The notes under the pieces were generated by a model. It was not told where the DNA came from. It searched no databases and was given only the letters and a program-made list of their open reading frames with translations. A DNA stretch of 64,000 nt, taken from positions 74,844-138,843 of the forward strand of contig DATAYM010000058.1 in NCBI GenBank assembly GCA_036272595.1. Direction: 5' to 3'. Below are positions 25,639-36,280 of the stretch, in pieces; positions within the stretch are counted from its first letter, which is position 1, and every line of letters begins with the position of its first letter. A program made the translations under genes and the position numbers. The stretch comes from Poindextera sp036272595 (GTDB lineage Bacteria; Pseudomonadota; Alphaproteobacteria; Caulobacterales; Caulobacteraceae).

Positions 25639-26262
25639 ATGGATATTGCTCGACGAAGCTTCCTCGGACTCAGCGCCGGAGCGGGTCTCGCCGCCCTGGC
25701 CGGCGCCAACCCCCTGGGGCGCTCGCTGATCGAGATCCCGCCCGCTCGGAGGGCCGCCGCCGCGCCGAGCCTCCGGGCGGCCATCCCGCCGGCGCCGAGC
25801 CTGCCGGCCGACATCCGCCGCGCCTTCCTGCACAACCTGCACACCGGCGAGACGCTGGACGCGGTCTACTGGGAGGCCGGCAAATACGTGCCGGACGCCC
25901 TGGCCGAGGCGATGCGGGTGATGCGCGACTGGCGCAACGGCCAGGAGCACGCCATGGATCCGCGGCTGTTCGACCTGCTGCACGCGATCCAGGCCAGGCT
26001 GGAGGTCAACCGGCCGTTCCAGCTGATCAGCGGCTACCGCTCGCCGGCGACCAACGCCGCCCTGCACGCCGAGAGCGGCGAGGTCGCGGCGCACAGCCAG
26101 CACCTGCTCGGCAAGGCCTCGGACATCCGCGTCGAAGGCGTCGAGCTCGACCATCTGCATCGCGCCGCGCTGAGCCTGAAGGCCGGCGGCGTCGGCTTCT
26201 ACCCGGTGTCGAACTTCGTCCACGTCGACGTGGCCGCCGTGCGCCAGTGGAGCGGAACCTGA
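25639..26262 (+). CDS. DUF882/YcbK-type M15 peptidase, Tat-exported
   Basis: A 207-residue protein starting MDIARRSFLGLSAGAGLAAL, which contains the twin-arginine motif RRSFLGL, so folded export by Tat is expected. The peptidase M15-like core shows SGYRSPATNAAL, HSQHLLGKASDIRVEG and NFVHVDV, whose His/Asp/His pattern would hold zinc. YcbK-like proteins are thought to trim peptidoglycan peptides. It follows the L,D-transpeptidase gene by 94 bases without a gene between, and the pair is a known arrangement, fitting cell-wall remodelling. Confidence 0.9.
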   Translation: MDIARRSFLGLSAGAGLAALAGANPLGRSLIEIPPARRAAAAPSLRAAIPPAPSLPADIRRAFLHNLHTGETLDAVYWEAGKYVPDALAEAMRVMRDWRNGQEHAMDPRLFDLLHAIQARLEVNRPFQLISGYRSPATNAALHAESGEVAAHSQHLLGKASDIRVEGVELDHLHRAALSLKAGGVGFYPVSNFVHVDVAAVRQWSGT

Positions 26263-26275
26263 CGGCGGCGGCCGC

Positions 26276-26953
26276 TCAGACCTGGGACCACATGCGCAGC
26301 AGGTTGTGATAGGCCCCGACCAGCGAGACGGCGGCGGCATGGTCGTCGCCGAGGTCGGCGCGGGCGGCGCTGATCGAGCGGTCGAGGTCGTGCAGCAAGG
26401 CGCGCCGGCCCGGGTCGGCGACCATCGACTGGACCCAGAAGAACGAGGCCAGGCGCTCGCCGCGGGTGATCGGCTCGACCCGGTGCACGCTGGTGGCCGG
26501 ATAGAGGATCATGTCGCCGGCCGGCAGTTTCACCGGCTCAGCCCCGCCCTCGATCACCAGTTCGCCGCCGCCGTAACGGTCTGGATCGGTGAGGAAGAGT
26601 GTGCAGGAGAGGTCGGTCCGGTAGCGGCCGCCGGTGACCGGCGAGATGCGGATGGCGTTGTCGACATGGGCGCCGAAACCCATGCCCTCGCCGTAACGGT
26701 TGAACAGCGGCGGATAGACCCGAAGCGGCAGGGCCGCCGACATGAACTGAGGATCACCCGCCAGGGCCTTCAGCACGACGTCGCCGAGCGCCCTCGCCTC
26801 GGGGGCATCCTCCGGCACCTGCAGGTTGGTCTTCGCCAGGCCGGACTGCTCGCCGGCGGTGACCCGGCCATCGACCCATGCGGCCTTGGCCAGCACCTCC
26901 CGGCAACGGCGCACCTGCTCGGGGTTCAGCACATTCTGGATGTGGAGGATCAT
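26276..26953 (-). CDS. piuC: PKHD-type Fe(II)/2-oxoglutarate hydroxylase (PiuC/YbiX)
   Basis: A 225-residue dioxygenase. The iron triad is in GFGAHVDNAIR (HxD) and SVHRVEPITRGER (distal His and the 2OG-binding Arg). LSCTLFLTDPDRYGGGELVI between them is the conserved strand of the PiuC family, and the C-terminal LVGAYHNLLRMW is also typical. The ATGA start overlaps the Sel1 gene stop. PiuC genes sit downstream of catecholate/xenosiderophore receptor genes and are iron-repressed; the exact substrate is unproven. Confidence 0.95.
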   Translation of the reverse strand: MILHIQNVLNPEQVRRCREVLAKAAWVDGRVTAGEQSGLAKTNLQVPEDAPEARALGDVVLKALAGDPQFMSAALPLRVYPPLFNRYGEGMGFGAHVDNAIRISPVTGGRYRTDLSCTLFLTDPDRYGGGELVIEGGAEPVKLPAGDMILYPATSVHRVEPITRGERLASFFWVQSMVADPGRRALLHDLDRSISAARADLGDDHAAAVSLVGAYHNLLRMWSQV

Positions 26954-27774
26954 CGGCCGATAGAGAGCTCAGGCGTCAACGGACAGGCCCCCGCCAGCCG
27001 CCGTCCGAGCGCGGACAATCGCGGGTCGGGCCGGCGCGCCAGGCCGTCGATCAGGCCGCGCCGGCTGTCCGGCGTGGCGGCGCGGCAGGCGGTCTCGAAC
27101 CAGCCCAGCGCATCGTCCATGCGGCCCTCGGCGGCCAGCAGGGTGGCGTAGTTGTATTGGGCGCGGAAATAGCCGCCCTCCGCCGCGCGCCGATACCAGG
27201 CATAGGCCACAGCCGTGTCGCGCGGCGTCCCCCAGCCCTCCTCGCAGCAGCGCGCCAGCAGGTTCATCGCGCGGGCGTGGCCCTGGCCTGCCGCCCGGCC
27301 ATACCAGACGACGGCCTGCCGCTGATCGCGGCCGACGCCGCGGCCGTCGAACAGCAGGTTGGCGTAGTTGTATTGGCCCCAGTCGTGCCCGGCCTCGGCC
27401 GAGGCCCTGTACCAGCGAGCGGCGGCGGCGAGGTCCTCCGCCGCGCCCCAGCCGTTCTCGTGGCAGCGGCCGACCATGTTCATGGCCTCAGCCGAGCCCT
27501 TCCGGGCCGCGCGGGTGAACCAGGCCAGGGCGACGCCCGCGTCGCGGGGCGCCCCGGCGCCGTCGAGGTGCATCTGCGCCAGCCGCACCTGCGCCTCGGC
27601 CACCCCGTAGCGGGCGGCGCTCTCGATCCAGGGCGCGACGTCCTCCCCGGCCAGGAGGAGGCGCAGCTCGCCGGGGCTCATCTGGCGCAGCCGCCACATG
27701 CGTAGGTAATGGGCCTCGGCCTCGGCCGCCGCGTCCGGGGGCGCGGCCGGCCTCCGAGGCGTTGCCCGCCGCAT
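26950..27774 (-). CDS. Sel1-repeat protein of the siderophore-receptor operon
   Basis: A 274-residue protein made of tandem Sel1/TPR-like repeats (units such as AEAMNMVGRCHENGWGAAED, then WYRASAEAGHDWGQYNYANL, and again ARCCEEGWGTPRD). There is no signal peptide. Its ATG shares a base with the stop of the TonB-dependent receptor gene and its stop overlaps the piuC start, so the three genes form one translationally coupled operon. This receptor-Sel1-PiuC order is conserved in other proteobacteria. The role of the repeat protein is unknown; an adaptor function is the usual guess. Confidence 0.9.
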   Translation of the reverse strand: MRRATPRRPAAPPDAAAEAEAHYLRMWRLRQMSPGELRLLLAGEDVAPWIESAARYGVAEAQVRLAQMHLDGAGAPRDAGVALAWFTRAARKGSAEAMNMVGRCHENGWGAAEDLAAAARWYRASAEAGHDWGQYNYANLLFDGRGVGRDQRQAVVWYGRAAGQGHARAMNLLARCCEEGWGTPRDTAVAYAWYRRAAEGGYFRAQYNYATLLAAEGRMDDALGWFETACRAATPDSRRGLIDGLARRPDPRLSALGRRLAGACPLTPELSIGR

Positions 27775-29981
27775 CAGAAGGCCGCCCTCAGGGTCAACTT
27801 CACCGTGCGGCCGGCGCCCGGGATGACGTGGTTCTCCGATGCGGAGGTGTAGTAGATGTTGTCGTAGTAGAGCGCGTCGAACAGGTTGATGACGTTGATC
27901 TGCGCGGTCAGCTTTGGGGTGATCCGGTAGGAGGTCATCGCGCTCCAGACCACATAGCTCGGCGCGAACGCCGGGGTGGTCCCGGCGGTGACGATATTGC
28001 CGGCGCGGCGGTCCAGATAGTTGACGCCGAGTCCGACCTCCCAGGGCTCGCTGATGTAATACTCCGCCCACAGATTGGCGGCGTTGCGCGCCAGGTTGGG
28101 GATCAGCGCGTTGTGATAGGCCATGACCGGGGCGGTCCTGCCCATGGTCCCGGAGGTTCTCCCGTCGAGGTAGGTATAGCCGGCGATGATCTCCAGGCGA
28201 CCGACATGGCCGCTGGCGCCCAGCTCGAAGCCCTGCACCGCCTCCTTGCCCTGCAAGAGGGTGGTGGTCGGGTTTTCCGGATCGTTGACCTGGGCGTTGT
28301 CCACCTCGGTGTGGAAGACCGCGCCGGTGAGCAAAAGGCCGCCGCCCAGCACGCTGGTCTTCGAGCCGGCCTCGTAGGTGGTCGCCTTCACCGGCCCCAG
28401 GTCGGCGGTGGCGCTGGTCAGGGTCAGCGCCTCGGCCGAGGGGTCGAACGAGGTTCCGTAGGACACGTAGACGCTCTGCCAGGGCGCGGGCTTGTAGACC
28501 AGGGCGACGCGCGGGCTGGGAACCAGATCGGCGTGGCTGAGATTGAGCACCGCGCCGGTGGCGAGGGTGGTCTGCCGGTAGACGGCGGCGAAGCGGTCCA
28601 CCCGCACCCCGGCGATCAGGTCGAACCACGGGCCGATGTTGATGGTGTCGGTCAGGTAGGCGGCTTCGGAATCGGCGATGGTGTGCTGGGTCTTGCTGAC
28701 CGGCTCGAACGGCCGCGCCTCATGCGGATCGGGCGCCGGCAGCGGGGTTTCGGGAATCCAGCTGTTGTCGCCGTTGAACGGGTTGGTGTCGCTGTCGAGG
28801 TCGTTGGTCTGCCGCGCCAGCTCGATCCCCGTCGCCAGGGTGTGGGTCAGGAAGCCGGTGGAGAACCGCGCGGTCAGGTCCAGCTGGTCGGTGAGGTTGG
28901 TCTGCTCGCCCGAGCTGCTGGGAGAGTCGCGGCCGACCAGGATGTCGGTCAGCGGCGTTCCGGGCCCGATCACCTCAGTCCCGAAGTTCGGTTCGTCGAG
29001 CTGGTAGTTGAAGGCGTAGTTGGCGTAGCGCAGCGTGTTGCTGAGGGTCAGGTGCGCGTTGACGTCGTGCTTGACCAGCATGGTCCCGATGTCGACCTCT
29101 GAGATCGCGTGGTCGGAGGTCAGGCCGTAGAAATTGTCGCGGTTCACGCGGGCCGGCGCGCCGTTGACGAACGGAACGCCGGAGTCGGGCACGTCGTTTT
29201 CCGACAGGTGGTAATAGGCCAGGGTCAGCGCGGTCGGCTGGCCGAGCCCGAGGGAGACTTCCGGCGCCACGCCCCAATGCCGGTTCCTCACGTCATCGCG
29301 GTCGGCGACCCCTGAGGATTCGCCCATGGCATTGAGGCGGAAGGCCGCCGATTGGCCGATGGGCTGGTCGAGATCGAGCGCGCCGCGATATTCATCGTTC
29401 GTGCCGACGTCGCCGGTCAGCACCCCGAGCGGCGCGAGCGTCGGCGCCTTGCCGACCTGATTGACGACGCCGCCGGTCGAGCCACGGCCGAACAGCGTGG
29501 CGGACGGGCCCTTGAGCACCTCGATGGACTGCAGGTTGAAGGGGTCGCGCACATAGACGGCGGCGTCGCGGACGCCGTCGAGGAAGAAGTCGTTGAAGGC
29601 CGAAAAGCCGCGGATGTTGATGGTGTCGCCGCGGGCCGCGCCCTCGCCGGCGTTCAGCGTCACGCCCGGCACGTTCTTCAGGGCGTCCTCCAGCCGGGTC
29701 GCCCCCTGCGCCTGCAGCACCTGCAGCGGCACCACATTTACCGACTGCGGCGTGTCCTTGACCGTCAGCGGGACCTTGCCGCCCAGCAGCGGCCGCAGCC
29801 CGGTGACGACGACGTCGTTGGCGACCTCGGGCTGATCGGCCGCCCCGTCGGGCGGCGTGGTCTGGGCGAGCGCCGCCGGGGCGGCCCCTGCGCCGGTCAC
29901 GCAGACGCCGAGCGCGCCGATCGCATGAACCGCGACACCGAGGGAGGCCGGAGCCTGACCGGAACCCGAAGAAGACCGCAT
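27774..29981 (-). CDS. TonB-dependent siderophore receptor (Fiu/PiuA-like)
   Basis: A 735-residue outer-membrane receptor. ATG 29981 was preferred over TTG 30011 because GAGGGG lies 8-9 bases upstream. The signal peptide ends PAALAQ. A TonB-box-like VANDVVVTGLRP leads into the plug (VKDTPQSVNVVPLQVLQAQG, then NIRGFSAFNDFFLDGVRD), and the 22-strand barrel ends KLTLRAAF with terminal Phe. The layout is that of catecholate xenosiderophore receptors. A Fur-box-like site lies about 100 bases upstream and the Sel1/PiuC genes follow, supporting ferric-siderophore uptake. Confidence 0.95.
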   Translation of the reverse strand: MRSSSGSGQAPASLGVAVHAIGALGVCVTGAGAAPAALAQTTPPDGAADQPEVANDVVVTGLRPLLGGKVPLTVKDTPQSVNVVPLQVLQAQGATRLEDALKNVPGVTLNAGEGAARGDTINIRGFSAFNDFFLDGVRDAAVYVRDPFNLQSIEVLKGPSATLFGRGSTGGVVNQVGKAPTLAPLGVLTGDVGTNDEYRGALDLDQPIGQSAAFRLNAMGESSGVADRDDVRNRHWGVAPEVSLGLGQPTALTLAYYHLSENDVPDSGVPFVNGAPARVNRDNFYGLTSDHAISEVDIGTMLVKHDVNAHLTLSNTLRYANYAFNYQLDEPNFGTEVIGPGTPLTDILVGRDSPSSSGEQTNLTDQLDLTARFSTGFLTHTLATGIELARQTNDLDSDTNPFNGDNSWIPETPLPAPDPHEARPFEPVSKTQHTIADSEAAYLTDTINIGPWFDLIAGVRVDRFAAVYRQTTLATGAVLNLSHADLVPSPRVALVYKPAPWQSVYVSYGTSFDPSAEALTLTSATADLGPVKATTYEAGSKTSVLGGGLLLTGAVFHTEVDNAQVNDPENPTTTLLQGKEAVQGFELGASGHVGRLEIIAGYTYLDGRTSGTMGRTAPVMAYHNALIPNLARNAANLWAEYYISEPWEVGLGVNYLDRRAGNIVTAGTTPAFAPSYVVWSAMTSYRITPKLTAQINVINLFDALYYDNIYYTSASENHVIPGAGRTVKLTLRAAF

Positions 29982-30078
29982 GCGAAAAAGCCCCTCGCTC
30001 ACTGCATCCAAACCGCCTGGCGTCCTCGCCGCCCGGGCGTGGAATACCGGCGGCGCACAGCTAACACCTCAATTCGTT

Positions 30079-30102
30079 ATTGCGAAGCATTATCATTTGT
30101 AA
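30079..30102. promoter_or_regulatory. Fur-box-like operator
   Basis: Within an AT-rich patch of a GC-rich gap, ATTGCGAAGCATTATCATTT followed by GTAA resembles the classical Fur operator (arms of GATAAT/ATTATC with TTGC/GCAA ends). It lies about 98 bases before the receptor start and nothing else in the gap is AT-rich. Iron repression of the receptor-Sel1-piuC operon is therefore likely. The assignment is by eye only. Confidence 0.6.
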
Positions 30103-30255
30103 GAAGAGGCGCGCCGCTCCGCCGAGGCCCCGGCGCCACGATGCCCTCTTGCACCGTCATCCCCCGCTGGAGCCGAAGGCGGCCTGCGAAGCAGAGGCGC
30201 GTAGCAGCCAATGCGGGGGACCCACAAACACCTGCGTTCGACGGTGATCATGGGT

Positions 30256-30274
30256 GGCCCGAACAAGTCGGGCC
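30256..30274 (-). repeat. Palindromic hairpin downstream of the ABC exporter
   Basis: GGCCCG (30256-30261) and CGGGCC (30269-30274) flank a 7-base loop AACAAGT. A second mirrored pair, CCCCCGC near 30168 and GCGGGGG near 30212, lies further left. The hairpin follows the stop of the minus-strand ABC gene at 30299 and may end its transcript, though no T tract follows. Such sequences are common REP-like palindromes in alphaproteobacteria. Apart from these and the Fur-like site, 29982-30298 contains no gene. Confidence 0.5.
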
Positions 30275-30298
30275 ATGACGGAAAGGAAGAGGACTGGC

Positions 30299-32182
<1,884 letters not shown>

Positions 32183-32338
32183 GAAGCATCATGTCCTGGT
32201 TGTGGGGATCTCCTTTCTGGTTGGACATGGGCGATTGCATGCTGGTCTCCCCCGGGCGGGCTGGTTTGCAGCCGGAACTGTACGGCGGCGCGCGCCAGGC
32301 CACAAGCCGGGCGCGGCGACGGGGGCCGGGGCGGAAAA

Positions 32339-33553
32339 TCAGTGGCGTTGGCGGCGAAGGGAACGCCCCGCGGCGAGGGCCAGAAGCACGGTGGGCGCAA
32401 GGACGCCGGCCCCGACATAGAATGGGGCGTCGGGCGCCCATGCGAACAGCGCCAGCGCCGCCTGCGGGCCGATCAGACGCGAAAAGGAGTCCATCGCGTT
32501 GTTGAGGCCGAGCGTCTGGCCCTGGCGATCGGCGCTGGCGGCCCGAGAGATCAGCGCCATCGTGTTCGGATAGGCGAACGCCTGGCCCAGCGACATGGCG
32601 GCCATGAAGGCGATGCTGGCCGCCCCGGTTGGCGAGAGCGGCTGAGCCAGGAGGCACATCGCGGTGACGACGATGCCGGCCGCCAGCATCGGTATCTGGC
32701 CGAAGCGCCGCGAGAGCGGGCCGGTGAGCGCGGCCTGCCCCAGCGTCGCGGTGATGGCGGCGGCGGTGAAGGCATAGCCGATCACCGCGGTGGACCAGCG
32801 ATACCGATGCGTCGCCCAGAAGCCGAATGTCGACTCGAACCCGTTGAAGGCCAGCCCGACGACGAAGGTGAGCAGCATCAGCGGTCCGATGACCGGATCT
32901 CGAAAGGCGGCGCCGACGGCGGTCCATTGGCTCAGCTGCCCCGCCTGCCGCTCGTGGACGCGGCTCTCGCGCACCAACAGCAGGATGAGCAGGGCGGAGG
33001 CCGCCGCGAGGGCGGAGGCGACGAGCAAGGGCGGCCGGAAGCCGGCCGGGCCGATGTCCGGGCGCGCCAGCAGGCCGCCGAGGCCAGGGCCGAAGATGAA
33101 GCCGACATTGTAGGCCGCGCCCAGCGCGCCCATGCGGCCCGGCCGAGCGGCCACCGGCGTCACGTCGGCGATGTAGCTGCTGACCACCGAGCCGTTGCCG
33201 CCGGCGACGCCGCCCAGGAACCGGATCAGCGTGGCGGCGGCGATGTTCGGCGCGAAGGCGAGGGCGAGAAAGCAGGCGCAGTTGGCGGCGACCGTGGTCA
33301 CCAGCAGCGGCTTTCGCCCGATGCGATCCGAGAGCCGCCCCCAGAACGGCTCGCCGAAAAAAGCGCCGGAGGCGTAAGCCGAGAACATCAACCCGATCTG
33401 CCAGCCGGGGGCATGGAACGAGCGCGCATAGAACGGCAGCAGCGGCACGATGACGCCGAAACCGATCATGTTGAGCATCATCACGGTCAGCAGGGCGGCC
33501 AACGCCCCGCGCGAGGCGCGCAGCGCCGCCTGATCGGACTCAAGGTCGGGCAT
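32339..33553 (-). CDS. MFS drug exporter, TetA/DHA1-like
   Basis: A 404-residue, 12-helix transporter. Motif A FWGRLSDRIGRKPLLVTT lies between helices 2 and 3 and motif C is seen in YNVGFIFGPGLGGLL, which marks proton-driven antiporters of the DHA1 (tetracycline/multidrug) group. The C-terminal half contains SRAASADRQGQTLGLNNAMD, a TetA-like loop. ATG 33553 is the likely start; a TTG at 33589 is possible. It is the same strand as the ABC exporter, 156 bases upstream. The substrate cannot be read. Confidence 0.9.
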   Translation of the reverse strand: MPDLESDQAALRASRGALAALLTVMMLNMIGFGVIVPLLPFYARSFHAPGWQIGLMFSAYASGAFFGEPFWGRLSDRIGRKPLLVTTVAANCACFLALAFAPNIAAATLIRFLGGVAGGNGSVVSSYIADVTPVAARPGRMGALGAAYNVGFIFGPGLGGLLARPDIGPAGFRPPLLVASALAAASALLILLLVRESRVHERQAGQLSQWTAVGAAFRDPVIGPLMLLTFVVGLAFNGFESTFGFWATHRYRWSTAVIGYAFTAAAITATLGQAALTGPLSRRFGQIPMLAAGIVVTAMCLLAQPLSPTGAASIAFMAAMSLGQAFAYPNTMALISRAASADRQGQTLGLNNAMDSFSRLIGPQAALALFAWAPDAPFYVGAGVLAPTVLLALAAGRSLRRQRH

Positions 33554-33657
33554 GGCGAAGCTGGTATGCCGGGCCGCTGGCGCCGGCAAGGCCCGGGCCG
33601 CCGAGATCCGCCGTTCCGAGGACGATCTGGCCGAACTCGACGCGTGGGCGCGAAGGC

Positions 33658-35079
33658 TCAGGCGGCGGTCAGCGGCTGAACCACCACGGTCTTGATGTTG
33701 CAGAACTCGCGGATGCCGAAGTCCGAGACTTCGCGGCCGTAGCCGGAGTCCTTCACGCCGCCGAACGGCAGGCGCGGATCGCTGCGCACATTGGCGTTGA
33801 CGAAGGCCATGCCGGCGTTGAGGTCGTCGGCGGCGATGCGTTCGGCGCGCTCGACGTCGCCGCTGATCACCGCCGAGCCGAGCCCAAACGCGCTGTCGTT
33901 GGCGATGCGGATGGCGTCGGCCTCGCCGCTGGCGGAGATGATCGCCGCCACCGGACCGAACACTTCCTCGTCATGCGCGGCCTGCCCAGGCGCGACGCCG
34001 GTCAGCACCGTCGCCGGATACCACGCGCCGGGGCGCTCGGGCGTCTCGCCGCCCAGCAGCAGCCGCGCCCCGGCCTGGACGCTGCGCCGCACCTGATCGG
34101 CGATGCGGTCGCGCGACTCGACGCTCTCAAGCGGCCCAAGCTTGGTTTCGGGCGAGGTCGGGTCGCCCATGGCGAAGGCCCGCATTTGCTCGACCACCGC
34201 CTGCTCGAAGGCCTCGCGGATCGCCTCGACCACCACGAAGCGCTTGGCGGCGATGCAGCTCTGGCCGCCGTTGACCATGCGGCCGGCGACGCAGACCCTG
34301 GCCGCGGCGACCGGGTCGGCATCCTCCAGCACCACGTAGGCGTCGGAGCCGCCCAGCTCCAGGACCGTCTTCTTCAGGAGCCTGCCGGCGACGGCGGCGA
34401 CCGACCGGCCGGCCGCGACGCTGCCGGTCAGGGTGACGGCGGCGATGCTGCGATCCTCGATCAGCGGCCCGATGTCCTTTGAGCCGACGAGGACGGTGCT
34501 GAACAGGTGCTCGGGAAAGCCGGCCTCACGGAAGAGCGCCTCCAGCGCCAGCGCGCATCCGGGGACGTTCGAGGCGTGCTTCAGCACCGCGCCGTTGCCG
34601 GCCATGAGGTTGGGCGCGGCGAAGCGGATCGCCTGCCAGAACGGGAAGTTCCACGGCATGATCGCCAGCACCACCCCGAGCGGATTGTAGGTGACGAAGG
34701 CCCTGGGCGTCGGCCCCGGCGCGAAGGCATGCTGGCTGAGGTCCTGCGGCCGGCGCGCCAGGAAGCCTTCCGCGTGCTCGGCGAAATACTCGCAGCCCCA
34801 GGCGCACTTCTCGACCTCGTCCAGCCCGTCGCGGACGGTCTTGCCCATTTCGGCGGTCATCAGGGCCGCATAGCGCTCGCGGTTGGCGCGCAGGACGGCG
34901 GCCGCCCTGCGCATCAGCTCGGCGCGCTCGGCGAAGCTGGCGCGCCGCCAGCCCGTTTGCGCGCCGTGCGCCTGCCGCCCGATCCGCGCCACCTGCTCGT
35001 GGGTGTGGCCCTCGTAGCTGAGCCCTGGAATGCCGGTCGCCGGATTGACCGCCTGAAAGGTCGGGGGTGCATCGCTCAT
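33658..35079 (-). CDS. NAD(P)-dependent succinate-semialdehyde dehydrogenase-like enzyme
   Basis: A 473-residue aldehyde dehydrogenase. The start ATG 35079 has GGAG 9 bases upstream. The NAD-binding region includes IMPWNFPFWQAIRFAAPNL and LTGSVAAGRSVA. The active-site Glu is in VLELGGSDAYVVL and the catalytic Cys in MVNGGQSCIAAKR. The EEVFGPVA and NDSAFGLGSAV motifs complete the family signature. It is closest to GabD/YneI succinate-semialdehyde dehydrogenases. It is divergent from an alpha/beta hydrolase gene with 133 bases between starts. The substrate range is uncertain. Confidence 0.9.
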   Translation of the reverse strand: MSDAPPTFQAVNPATGIPGLSYEGHTHEQVARIGRQAHGAQTGWRRASFAERAELMRRAAAVLRANRERYAALMTAEMGKTVRDGLDEVEKCAWGCEYFAEHAEGFLARRPQDLSQHAFAPGPTPRAFVTYNPLGVVLAIMPWNFPFWQAIRFAAPNLMAGNGAVLKHASNVPGCALALEALFREAGFPEHLFSTVLVGSKDIGPLIEDRSIAAVTLTGSVAAGRSVAAVAGRLLKKTVLELGGSDAYVVLEDADPVAAARVCVAGRMVNGGQSCIAAKRFVVVEAIREAFEQAVVEQMRAFAMGDPTSPETKLGPLESVESRDRIADQVRRSVQAGARLLLGGETPERPGAWYPATVLTGVAPGQAAHDEEVFGPVAAIISASGEADAIRIANDSAFGLGSAVISGDVERAERIAADDLNAGMAFVNANVRSDPRLPFGGVKDSGYGREVSDFGIREFCNIKTVVVQPLTAA

Positions 35080-35212
35080 GTTCGCTAGCTCCAGGGGGTG
35101 GACGGCAAACCGGCGAACACCGTCTACGGTTCGCTTTTTGCGCTTGACCCAAAGTGAGGCTCGACAAGTGGCGGCCCCGCGCCGACTGTCGCGACAACGC
35201 TGGAGGAACCAA

Positions 35213-36112
35213 ATGCCGCACGCCAAGGCCAATGGCCTCGACATCTACTACGAAACCCACGGCCCTGACGACGCCGAGCCGATCCTGCTGATCATGGGGC
35301 TGGGCGCGCAGATGAGCCGCTGGTCGCCAGACTTCATCCGCAAGCTGGTCGAGGACGGCCACCGGGTCATCGCCTACGACAACCGCGACGTCGGCCTTTC
35401 CGAGAAGCTCGACGCCGCCGGCGCGCCCGACATCGGGGCGGTGGTGCAGGCGGTGGCCGAGAAGCGCAAGCCGCCGGTCGCCTACACCCTGCAGGAGATG
35501 GCCGCCGACGCCGCCGGCCTGCTGGAGGCGCTTGGCATCGAGCGGGCGCACATCGTCGGCGCCTCCATGGGTGGCATGATCGCCCAGCTGGTCGCCGCCG
35601 ACCATCCGGAGCGCACCCTCTCCCTCACCTCGATCATGTCCTCGACCGGCAACCCCGACCTGCCGCGCGCCACGCCCGAAGCCATGGCCCGCCTGAACAC
35701 GCCGGCGCCCGATCCGACCCAGGACCTGGAGGGCTTCCTGGCCAGCGCGGTGGCGGGCGCCAAGGTGATGGCCGGGACCTACCCCGTGGACGAGGCGCTG
35801 GTGCGCGAGAATGCGCTCAGCGACTTCCGCCGCTCGTTCTATCCGGTCGGCTTCCAGCGCCAGTACGCCGCCATCCTCGCCTCGCCGGACCGCCGCCCGA
35901 AGCTCGCGACCATCACCGCGCCGACGGTGGTGGTGCACGGCGCCGACGACCCGCTGGTCCCCCTGGCCGGCGGCCGCGACACCGCCGAGAACATCCCCGG
36001 CGCCGAGCTGCGCATCGTCCCCGGCGTCGGCCACGAAATGCCCCTGCCGACCCAGGACCAGTTCATCGACGCCATCCTTTCGGCCGTGGCGCGGGCGAAG
36101 GTGAGCGCCTAG
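35213..36112 (+). CDS. Alpha/beta hydrolase
   Basis: A 299-residue cytoplasmic hydrolase starting at ATG 35213, behind a clear GGAGGA site; the longer frame from 35078 lacks one. DNRDVGLSEK is the conserved loop after strand 4, GASMGGMIAQ is the nucleophile elbow (Ser), the acid is in HGADDPLVPL and the His in GVGHEMP. The AYDNRDvGlS signature is shared with the esterase/aclacinomycin-methylesterase group. There is no operon partner on its strand. The substrate is unknown. Confidence 0.9.
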   Translation: MPHAKANGLDIYYETHGPDDAEPILLIMGLGAQMSRWSPDFIRKLVEDGHRVIAYDNRDVGLSEKLDAAGAPDIGAVVQAVAEKRKPPVAYTLQEMAADAAGLLEALGIERAHIVGASMGGMIAQLVAADHPERTLSLTSIMSSTGNPDLPRATPEAMARLNTPAPDPTQDLEGFLASAVAGAKVMAGTYPVDEALVRENALSDFRRSFYPVGFQRQYAAILASPDRRPKLATITAPTVVVHGADDPLVPLAGGRDTAENIPGAELRIVPGVGHEMPLPTQDQFIDAILSAVARAKVSA

Positions 36113-36280
36113 CTGGCGATGGGCTTGGCCGCGTTTCCCGGCCGTCCTGTTCTGCGCCAGCCAGGCGACGAGATAACCCGGATTCCGAATTCGCGGCGCC
36201 GGTCGCTCAAAGCGCGCTGCTGAAGTCCGTCCGGGGGGCCAGGCGCTTGGTCGGCCGAAGCGTTGCCTGACAATCGCGTC

